Virus record (IMG/VR): IMGVR_UViG_3300035100_000339
Location: 1 to 32,171 of that record
DNA: 32,171 nt
Strand: one strand, 5' to 3'
DNA from: a virus
Part shown: positions 7,654-13,001 of the stretch, piece by piece
Position numbering within the stretch: the stretch's first letter is position 1
How the letters are laid out: every line of letters starts with the position of its first letter
Made by a program: the position numbers and the translations under genes
The notes under the pieces: generated by a model
What the model was told of the DNA's origin: nothing
Seen by the model: the letters and a program-made list of their open reading frames with translations, nothing else
Databases searched by the model: none

Positions 7654-7824
7654 ATGGCAAAGAAATCAGATAGAGCACGCCGAAGAGAACTCCGTAAAGC
7701 TGAAAAGAGTCTTAAGTATAGTAACCGGATTAAGCCAAAAGTTGTGGCTCGAGATCCAAAAGCGATACCAATTAACCAAATAATCACCCTTGATTACCTG
7801 ACTAACCCTAAACTTGATAAATAA
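7654..7824 (+). CDS. Small basic protein, the only plus-strand gene
   Basis: An ATG at 7654 preceded by a strong AGGAG (7642-7646) opens a 56-aa frame ending in TAA at 7822-7824. The N-terminal half is very basic (MAKKSDRARRRELRKAEK), the C-terminal half neutral with 'PINQIITLDYL'. It is transcribed opposite to all other supported genes, divergent from rpsU and convergent with the first SprT-like gene. Arginine codons include CGC, CGA, CGT and CGG, unlike the AGA-dominated neighbours, which suggests a different origin. No clear plus-strand promoter is seen. It could bind RNA, the ribosome or DNA; function unknown. Confidence 0.7.
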   Translation: MAKKSDRARRRELRKAEKSLKYSNRIKPKVVARDPKAIPINQIITLDYLTNPKLDK

Positions 7825-7838
7825 GGGATCTTACCGAA

Positions 7839-8291
7839 TTATCTTTCTAAGTTCAATCCTATAGTGGAGAATTTTTGTTTCCAAGCATAAAATCTTTTGT
7901 TATGATTGGCATAAGGATCTTTTTGGATTTGCATTTGATAAAGATGTACCATTTCGTGTGCAAGAGTTTCAATAAAATCTTTCCACGTTCTAAATTTTGA
8001 AGCTAATTCCATTTCTATCCATAAAGTATGATTATGATAAGGAATTTTTCTAGAGTTATATGTTCCTACAGGAGTTACTCTGCTGTCCCAATCATAAACA
8101 ATTTGTCCACGAGCATTATGAATTCCTTTAACATAGATATCAGGCATCCATAATCTATTGCCAAACAGGGCTTTGTTCAAAACTGAAAACCAGCTCTGAG
8201 CTTGGGCAATTGTAGGTTTGAAATTTTTCACACCCTCTCTTTTTTTAAGTGCTTTTTTCACTCGTAGTTTATGTTGAATTCGCTTCTGCAT
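7839..8291 (-). CDS. SprT-like zinc metalloprotein
   Basis: A 150-aa protein with the zincin signature HEMVH (H112, E113, H116) and a likely third ligand, H130, in NHNKRFYAWKQ, matching the HGxxFxxW pattern of SprT/Spartan domains. Relatives cleave DNA-protein crosslinks or are uncharacterised phage peptidases. The very basic N-terminus (residues 1-25) could bind nucleic acid. No ribosome site is evident before the ATG. It converges with the plus-strand 56-aa gene. Confidence 0.85.
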   Translation of the reverse strand: MQKRIQHKLRVKKALKKREGVKNFKPTIAQAQSWFSVLNKALFGNRLWMPDIYVKGIHNARGQIVYDWDSRVTPVGTYNSRKIPYHNHTLWIEMELASKFRTWKDFIETLAHEMVHLYQMQIQKDPYANHNKRFYAWKQKFSTIGLNLER

Positions 8292-8375
8292 ACTATAGTA
8301 ATTATCAAAATGTATGCAGTTATTATCTGATACTTAAAAACGGGTAATTATGGGTGATTATATACGCAGTTAATT

Positions 8376-8855
8376 TTAGCTATATTTTTCTTGAGTCCAG
8401 GACTGAGATCCTAGTAAATTATGTTCAGCCCAACGGACAAATAATCCAAGCTCTTTTCCATGGGCTTCAATTTCCCAGGGTCTATCCCAATAATTTAAAT
8501 TCTTATCTATAATTTTACTTTGCCATTTAGTAGATCCGCATCTTTCCAAGTCCACCATTTCTCCTTTAGCATATTGTTTTATGTGAACCATTTCATGGGC
8601 AATTGATTCCATAATTCTTCTTTTTGAAACTGTACAATCTATGGTAATAGTAAATTCTCTTGGTTTGTGATTTTTGTCATCAAAATCAACTTCACCTAAC
8701 ACACCTGATTCTTTATGCAGATTTTTATCAAATTCTACGTCAACTGAAATTGTATTATATAATTGTTTAGATAAAATTGTTTTACCACAATAGTCAACTA
8801 TGCTATGTGCTAAATCGTATAATTTTTTATTTCCACCACTAATAGTAATATTCAT
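8376..8855 (-). CDS. SprT-like/phage metallopeptidase, second paralog-like gene
   Basis: A 159-aa protein with HEMVH (H87, E88, H91) and a downstream PWEIEAHGKE (126-135), where a Glu or the His132 could be the third zinc ligand. This differs from the first SprT-like gene and looks like the gluzincin-type variant seen in phage proteins. It overlaps the stop of the upstream 63-aa gene at its ATG. Substrate unknown; a role in clearing DNA-bound proteins or in virion protein processing is possible. Confidence 0.8.
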   Translation of the reverse strand: MNITISGGNKKLYDLAHSIVDYCGKTILSKQLYNTISVDVEFDKNLHKESGVLGEVDFDDKNHKPREFTITIDCTVSKRRIMESIAHEMVHIKQYAKGEMVDLERCGSTKWQSKIIDKNLNYWDRPWEIEAHGKELGLFVRWAEHNLLGSQSWTQEKYS

Positions 8856-9046
8856 TATTCTGTATTTTCGGCAATAGTTTTATCGTTTGCAATTTCTCTT
8901 GCTACTGCTTGAATATCCTCTATCATATATTTTACTTCTTGAGGATGAGCAGTATCTTTTAATAGTGCAAGGTCTTTAGATTTTTTGTGCATAACATCTA
9001 CTTTATGTACAAATTCTTTTAATGTATGGTACGGTGCTGTCATCAT
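8855..9046 (-). CDS. Small helical hypothetical protein, predicted leaderless
   Basis: I place the start at the double ATG (9046 or 9043), giving 62-63 aa (MMTAPYHTLKEFVHKV...). A longer frame exists only from a TTG at 9088, but that would overlap the -35 box of a near-perfect promoter. The protein is soluble and helical with no recognised motif. The promoter's -10 box ends 3 nt before the first ATG and 6 nt before the second, so the mRNA would begin at or near the start codon with no room for a ribosome site. Confidence 0.7.
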   Translation of the reverse strand: MMTAPYHTLKEFVHKVDVMHKKSKDLALLKDTAHPQEVKYMIEDIQAVAREIANDKTIAENTE

Positions 9047-9049
9047 ATT

Positions 9050-9078
9050 ATTATAGCAAATTTTTGGTTGTATGTCAA
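9050..9078 (-). promoter_or_regulatory. Consensus sigma70 promoter
   Basis: On the minus strand TTGACA (9078-9073), exactly 17 nt, TATAAT (9055-9050): a perfect consensus match. The predicted start at about 9043 coincides with an ATG. Confidence 0.85.
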
Positions 9079-9100
9079 TGCTAGACAAGTGTTGGTATTA

Positions 9101-9805
9101 TTAGCTTATTTTAGGGAATAATATGTCTGTACAAAATTTTTCAACATCTTGTTCTTTTAGACCCAATGACTTCATTACTCTTGGTGTATGGGGGTTCATA
9201 GTTTGATTGGAACAATAATAGTTTTGTGCTTTAATTGTGTCATCTTTTTTTGCAGTATCTGAATATTGTCCTATACTATCAAAATAAACTTTAAGATTGT
9301 TAATTGCTAAATCAACTATTGCAGTTGCTTCTTCATCTGTTCTAACATTACCAGCGGCAATCATACTACTTGAAAATATGTTTTGTGCCCATTCAGGTAA
9401 TTCTCTTTTTTTGCTAGGTATATAATCTGCTACTGCATCTTTATACCAGTCTACTAAAGGATGTTGTTCTCCACCTGAAGATGCAGAAAAATCATGAAAG
9501 GCCCCTGTCATTTTATTCTTACCTGCTATAACATCAAAGCCATATATAGGTCCGTTGTTATCAAGATTAGGAAAGACGCATACGTGCATCATCCAAAGAG
9601 CTTTTGTATCTCTAGCATCTACTACATCTATATGGCAACGTCTACAATGATTAGTATGCCACACCCTGTTCATCCAACCATTTTCAGGTTGATTGAAATG
9701 GTCCATGCCAGGTTCAGTTATTTCTGTACCTCTAGTATTAAACTCTTTAAGTATTTGATTTTGACACTCTATAAGTTTATTCCAAATAAAAGATTCATTT
9801 TTCAT
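9101..9805 (-). CDS. pcyX: Ferredoxin-dependent bilin reductase, PcyX/PebS-like
   Basis: The 234-aa length matches the viral bilin reductases. Family hallmarks include MMHVCVFPNLD around H74, PIYGFDVIAGK (86-96), GAFHDFS with D105 (the same number as the catalytic Asp of cyanophage PebS) and the C-terminal NYYCSNQ...TPRVMKSLG. These enzymes reduce biliverdin IXalpha to phycobilins using ferredoxin. The heme oxygenase gene 200 nt upstream would supply biliverdin. Because the genome looks alphaproteobacterial rather than cyanobacterial, PcyX, the form described from oceanic viral contigs next to hemO, is the best guess; PebS or PcyA is the alternative. The product colour or role in a non-phycobilisome host is unknown. 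Confidence 0.88.
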   Translation of the reverse strand: MKNESFIWNKLIECQNQILKEFNTRGTEITEPGMDHFNQPENGWMNRVWHTNHCRRCHIDVVDARDTKALWMMHVCVFPNLDNNGPIYGFDVIAGKNKMTGAFHDFSASSGGEQHPLVDWYKDAVADYIPSKKRELPEWAQNIFSSSMIAAGNVRTDEEATAIVDLAINNLKVYFDSIGQYSDTAKKDDTIKAQNYYCSNQTMNPHTPRVMKSLGLKEQDVEKFCTDILFPKIS

Positions 9806-10004
9806 TTTCTAATTCTTTTATTCGGTCTTCCAGGACAGATATTGTTGTATGAATATGTCCAGTGTCCGTTGGTTGAAGTAATGTTTTAAGATGTTCTACT
9901 TCTTTTTTAAGAATATTAACCCTTATCATATTTCCACTAAAGTCTTTTTTAGTTGGATTAGAAATTTGTGTTACTGCTCCTCTTATTATAGATAGTCTAG
10001 TCAT
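9795..10004 (-). CDS. Small coiled-coil protein between hemO and bilin reductase
   Basis: A 69-aa protein whose C-terminal half (about 26-69) is a heptad-like helix (ILKKEVEHLKTLL...ISVLEDRIKELENEK). Its start overlaps the hemO stop and its end overlaps the bilin reductase start by 11 nt, so the three genes form one translationally coupled unit. No known bilin-pathway protein matches it by eye. It might be a partner or adaptor of the two enzymes, purely by position. Confidence 0.65.
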   Translation of the reverse strand: MTRLSIIRGAVTQISNPTKKDFSGNMIRVNILKKEVEHLKTLLQPTDTGHIHTTISVLEDRIKELENEK

Positions 10005-10600
10005 TAATCTTTTAAAGGATCATCTTTGGTGTTTCTATTATCTTCGTCATAAATTTGTGTACTTAATTCTTTGAATAGTTTAGTAGCAAAATCGAAAGCA
10101 ATTATTGCCTCATCTTTCATATCATCATTTAAATTTTTTCTTACATCAGCTTTCATTTCGTCAATTGGTTTAGGAAAATCATACAAACGTCCTTTACCAG
10201 GTATACGTTTTCTAATCATTTGACCTCCACTTAAATCTGCCATATGACGAACATAAATGTGGGCCATTATTTTTTGTTTGTCATCTTTTATTGATTTAAT
10301 ATGATCTATAAATTCTTTTACAACAGGTGCTACATAAGGTTTTTTGAAGTCTGGATCGTCGACATTTTCGGGCCATAACTCTTTAAAGTCTTCCCATATA
10401 GATGGAGCTCTTCTAAGGTCTTGATTCATTACTCCATGAAGCATACCAAAGGCTTCTAATACATCATAACAAGGATGTTGATTGTATAGATAGGTAGCAT
10501 ATAATTCTTTTGGTATTTTGCCACTCATAAGCAGATTGGCAAATTTATGCCTTTCTGCCTTCTTATGATGTTCCCAAGTTAATTCTTTTAATTTGCTCAT
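10004..10600 (-). CDS. hemO: Heme oxygenase (biliverdin-forming)
   Basis: The 198-aa all-helical protein shows the heme oxygenase pattern: proximal heme-ligand His near H18 in AERHKF, the distal glycine-rich helix HMADLSGGQMI (119-129), and YLYNQHPCYDVLE in the first third. It cleaves heme to biliverdin, CO and iron, with electrons from ferredoxin. It begins a small bilin cassette with a 69-aa protein and a bilin reductase. A good GGAG ribosome site precedes the ATG at 10600. That site was created or spaced by a 52-bp tandem duplication covering the first 13 codons. Confidence 0.93.
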   Translation of the reverse strand: MSKLKELTWEHHKKAERHKFANLLMSGKIPKELYATYLYNQHPCYDVLEAFGMLHGVMNQDLRRAPSIWEDFKELWPENVDDPDFKKPYVAPVVKEFIDHIKSIKDDKQKIMAHIYVRHMADLSGGQMIRKRIPGKGRLYDFPKPIDEMKADVRKNLNDDMKDEAIIAFDFATKLFKELSTQIYDEDNRNTKDDPLKD

Positions 10601-10660
10601 TCTTTTTCTCCTTTTTATGATGTTCCCAAGTTAATTCTTTTAATTTGCTCATTCTTTTTC
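10563..10660. repeat. 52-bp-period tandem duplication at the clpS-hemO junction
   Basis: A 46-bp perfect direct repeat: 10563-10608 equals 10615-10660, separated by 6 nt. One copy holds the hemO start and first codons; the other overlaps the clpS stop. In the upstream copy an ATG at 10652 overlaps the clpS TGA (ATGA) and opens a 29-codon frame ending at 10563, i.e. a remnant hemO start that would now make a short leader peptide overlapping the true hemO start. The unit between carries the GGAG of the present hemO. Confidence 0.95.
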
Positions 10661-10954
10661 AATCTTTATTTGAAGTGGATATCCCAAACTTCTACTTTCG
10701 TTTGTTGCCTCCATACCTTTTTGTTCTGCTATTTCGTATGTATAAATTCCAACAATTATAGAACCCTCTTTATGAATTCTCAAAGTAAGATCACGAGCCG
10801 TTTCGGGTGTGTGTTTAAATATTTTGATTAATATATCAATTACAAATTCCATAGGAGTTACATTATCATTCAAGAATATAACTTTGTAATTTTCAGGTTC
10901 TTTAACAACCTGTTTTATTTTTTCATCTATTTTTACTTCTATGTCAGTACTCAT
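10649..10954 (-). CDS. clpS: ClpS-like adaptor of the Clp protease
   Basis: The 101-aa protein has the ClpS core: YKVIFLNDNVTPMEFVID followed by the EIAEQKGMEA helix and a final beta-strand. ClpS binds ClpA and delivers N-degron substrates to ClpAP while blocking others. It is the first gene of the clpS-hemO-bilin reductase unit. A TATAAATA motif ends 6 nt before its ATG, so the mRNA is predicted to be leaderless and late; no ribosome site is visible. Its stop is within the tandem duplication. Confidence 0.88.
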   Translation of the reverse strand: MSTDIEVKIDEKIKQVVKEPENYKVIFLNDNVTPMEFVIDILIKIFKHTPETARDLTLRIHKEGSIIVGIYTYEIAEQKGMEATNESRSLGYPLQIKIEKE

Positions 10955-10960
10955 ATAATT

Positions 10961-10968
10961 TATTTATA
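10961..10968 (-). promoter_or_regulatory. T4-type late promoter TATAAATA before clpS
   Basis: An exact TATAAATA on the minus strand. If used like a T4 late promoter, the start would be about 10955-10954, on the clpS ATG. It overlaps the T-rich tail of the terminator just upstream, so one short segment serves both ends. Confidence 0.6.
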
Positions 10969-10970
10969 AA

Positions 10971-10996
10971 GCAGGGCGTATTTGATAACGCCCTGC
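10971..10996 (-). terminator. Terminator downstream of the hsp20/58-aa unit
   Basis: GCAGGGCG and CGCCCTGC form a perfect 8-bp, GC-rich stem around a 10-nt loop; on the minus strand it is followed by TTTATAAATAAATT. The T tail is interrupted and contains the clpS late promoter motif. Confidence 0.75.
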
Positions 10997-11013
10997 CCAT
11001 ATCCATTAATTAC

Positions 11014-11226
11014 TTAATGTCTATTTTTTAAAAATATTGAACAAGTTAGGTTTTAATACATCTTCAAACCAGTCTTGCCAAAATTGTTGTGTTTTCTTTT
11101 GATATTCTTGGGCTTTCACAGGTTGTTCCTTTACAAATTTTTCTACTTGTACTTTCCATTCTGCGTAAGTTGGAATATCTAAATCAAATTTAAACATTTT
11201 ATCTCCTTATTTAATGTCTATTTTTT
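11014..11226. repeat. 16-bp direct repeats flanking the 58-aa gene
   Basis: TTAATGTCTATTTTTT (plus strand) occurs at 11014-11029 and 11211-11226. The outer copies lie at the 3' end of hsp20 and at the 3' end of the 58-aa gene, in different reading frames. The pattern is what an insertion or duplication by short-repeat recombination would leave. Confidence 0.8.
11021..11197 (-). CDS. 58-aa hypothetical protein, Trp/Lys-rich
   Basis: An ATG at 11197 preceded by AAGGAG opens a 58-codon frame ending in TAG at 11021. The product is amphipathic and helical with aromatic residues spaced through it (AEWKVQVEKF, QQFWQDWFEDVL). It lies 9 nt after hsp20 and before the shared terminator, so it is co-expressed with hsp20. 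It faintly resembles phasin-like helices, but I do not assign a family. It is flanked by 16-bp direct repeats. Confidence 0.65.
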   Translation of the reverse strand: MFKFDLDIPTYAEWKVQVEKFVKEQPVKAQEYQKKTQQFWQDWFEDVLKPNLFNIFKK

Positions 11227-11656
11227 TAGCCTTTTTATTCTCTGGAACTATTCTTTCCAAAGAAACTCTTAAAAGACCATCTTTAAGTTCAGCACCTTTT
11301 ACTTCTACGTCATCCGCAATTGTAAAAGATTTAGAAAAATATCTTTGAGATATTCCTCTATGCACAACTCCATCTTCTGAATTGCTTGTTCTAGCTTCTT
11401 TGATAGATTTGATTGTAAGCATATTATCTTTATACTCTATATCAATATCTTTCTTACTGAAGCCAGCAAGAGCAACTTCAACATCGTGGGTGTTTTCACC
11501 TGTTTTCACAATATTGTAAGGTGGGTAGTTGATACTGCCGGAACCATTAAAGATTTGATCACCGTCCATCATTCTTTCGAAATGATCGAACACGTTGTCA
11601 AATCCAATAGTTACGGGTCTTAGTTGATTAAAAATTGATAGGGCTTTATTTGTCAT
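11207..11656 (-). CDS. hsp20: Small heat-shock protein Hsp20 (alpha-crystallin type)
   Basis: The 149-aa protein has an N-terminal arm followed by the alpha-crystallin domain: YNIVKTGENTHDVEVALAGF, DIEYKDNMLTIKS, the glycine-containing HRGISQRYFSKSF, and the conserved C-terminal ADLKDGLLRV-like 'AELKDGLLRVSLER' segment. These are ATP-independent holdases; Hsp20 is a regular T4-like marine phage gene thought to help virion assembly or folding. A strong AGGAGG precedes the ATG. Both a sigma70-like and a late-like motif lie upstream. Confidence 0.95.
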   Translation of the reverse strand: MTNKALSIFNQLRPVTIGFDNVFDHFERMMDGDQIFNGSGSINYPPYNIVKTGENTHDVEVALAGFSKKDIDIEYKDNMLTIKSIKEARTSNSEDGVVHRGISQRYFSKSFTIADDVEVKGAELKDGLLRVSLERIVPENKKAKKIDIK

Positions 11657-11719
11657 AATTGTCCTCCTTTTTTAAGCAAGTTATGTGTACGAGACCTATC
11701 ATAGCATCACGTACAGTAT

Positions 11720-11766
11720 TATTTATCATACTATTATAATATAAACACTATTTCCCGAAAAATCAA
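11720..11766 (-). promoter_or_regulatory. Stacked sigma70-like and late-like promoters for hsp20
   Basis: On the minus strand TTGATT (11766-11761), 17 nt, TATATT (11743-11738), and further down GATAAATA (11727-11720), one mismatch from the T4 late motif. Leaders of about 75 and 58 nt would both contain the hsp20 ribosome site. Confidence 0.5.
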
Positions 11767-12452
11767 GAGCCTAAATTAGCCAAAATATCATACCAGCCTC
11801 TTTTTACGCCAAGTTTAAGACTTTTTCCGGTAACTTTATTTGTCTCCATATGGTACGGTTGTTTAATATATCTAACACCATGAATTATTTGTTTACCTTC
11901 TACATCTGCATATAATATTTTTAACTTGTCTAATTGTAAACCTAATGCGTTGGTAACTATTTTATCTTCATTAGTCCAAGTGCCTAGTTCATGACTTTGA
12001 CCATGGAAATAATGTTTATCTTTTAAAGTACTCATATTACGATTGAATATACCTGTGCAAAATACAGTAATACCATGTTTAGCTAATTTTTTAATAGATA
12101 ATTTTTCAGTTAATACTGTATGATTGCCCAATCCATCAATTTCTTCTATAGTTAAATAATTTTTGTAATTAAGTTCGGCACCGGCGGCGTGTGCTATACT
12201 ATCATAATCATACCAATCAGATGATTTTAATTGGGATTCATAGGGAACATAATTTAATTCATTCATATCACGCAACTCTGCTAGATACTCTCCTAGTTTG
12301 CGTGGACCTTTTCTTTTCCAAAAGTCGTGTTGTTCTTTTGTTATTGTACCCATTACTGATTCATATCCTAATCCAGTAAATCTAATAGTATAGTGTTTGG
12401 GTATATTGATTATACTATCAATTAGTTGTTTTCGTGTTAGTTGTATTGTCAT
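11763..12452 (-). CDS. Phage hypothetical protein (229 aa)
   Basis: A soluble mixed alpha/beta protein with no motif I recognise. The N-terminal part (IPKHYTIRFTGLGYESVMG) and the C-terminal GVRYIKQPYHME look like globular enzyme or nuclease-like segments but give no catalytic pattern. Its start overlaps the upstream 139-aa gene by 35 nt, and its stop lies within the hsp20 promoter region. Length and packing suggest a conserved phage gene of unknown role. Confidence 0.65.
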   Translation of the reverse strand: MTIQLTRKQLIDSIINIPKHYTIRFTGLGYESVMGTITKEQHDFWKRKGPRKLGEYLAELRDMNELNYVPYESQLKSSDWYDYDSIAHAAGAELNYKNYLTIEEIDGLGNHTVLTEKLSIKKLAKHGITVFCTGIFNRNMSTLKDKHYFHGQSHELGTWTNEDKIVTNALGLQLDKLKILYADVEGKQIIHGVRYIKQPYHMETNKVTGKSLKLGVKRGWYDILANLGS

Positions 12453-12837
12453 TTAAATCTTTTAGGATTGTTTTTAATGGATCTAAATTATAGATTCTAT
12501 TACTGCTTATTAAGTTGTAAGGTTTAGGTTTAGGTATGTCCATACAAACATAAAAAGTTTTGCTTTTGGCTAATAGGTATCCAATTAACCAATTATCTAA
12601 TCCAGTATTGTCTATATCTAAAATAATATTATCAGCTAGACTAGCCGTTTCAATTAACCAATTAGCACTATCTTTATTTTCTTGTTCGTCATACATATAA
12701 AGATTAATGTTAACATCTACTTCTTTTATAATTTTATTAAACTCATCTTTAAAGGTATCCTTTAAATTAATCAAAAGAATACTCCTATTCTCATTTAATA
12801 GTTTATCAGGTGGTGTTATCAACTTAATTTGTGACAT
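12418..12837 (-). CDS. Phage hypothetical protein, Rossmann-like, predicted leaderless
   Basis: I use the ATG at 12837 (139 aa) rather than the TTG one codon upstream. The middle segment LADNIILDIDNTGLDNWLIGYLLAKSKTFYVC looks like a beta-strand/helix/strand unit as in nucleoside-2-deoxyribosyltransferase- or TIR-like folds, but without a clear active site, so no function is given. A consensus-like promoter (12844-12872) would start transcription on the ATG, and there is no ribosome site. Confidence 0.65.
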   Translation of the reverse strand: MSQIKLITPPDKLLNENRSILLINLKDTFKDEFNKIIKEVDVNINLYMYDEQENKDSANWLIETASLADNIILDIDNTGLDNWLIGYLLAKSKTFYVCMDIPKPKPYNLISSNRIYNLDPLKTILKDLNDNTTNTKTTN

Positions 12838-12843
12838 CAAGTT

Positions 12844-12872
12844 ATTTTAGCATAATGGATGGTAAATGTCAA
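12844..12872 (-). promoter_or_regulatory. Sigma70-like promoter, start site on the ATG
   Basis: On the minus strand TTGACA (12872-12867), 17 nt, TAAAAT (12849-12844), with TGC just before the -10 (extended -10-like). Six nt separate the -10 box from the ATG at 12837. Confidence 0.7.
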
Positions 12873-12874
12873 TG

Positions 12875-13001
12875 TTATGATTCGTCGTCTTCTTTTGGAG
12901 TTGTTTTTTTACGAACTTGGATATTTTTGTCTCTAACTATGTAATTTATTGGGAATACTTCTTTATTTGGTTGCTCTACTGGTTCGTCAGTCTTTTTTTT
13001 T
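12875..13001 (-). other. A9 slippery run and 39-codon -1 frame extension of the coiled-coil membrane protein
   Basis: The 640-aa gene contains GAA followed by a run of A, nine in total (complement of T at 12993-13001), seven codons before its TAG at 12976. In the -1 frame the sequence stays open for 39 more codons (KTDEPVEQPNKEV ... TPKEDDES) to a TAA at 12875, just 3 nt from the next promoter. That frame has no ATG of its own. A -1 shift would give a protein of about 674 aa and fill an otherwise empty 100-bp gap. A missing A in the read is the plain alternative. Confidence 0.55.
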
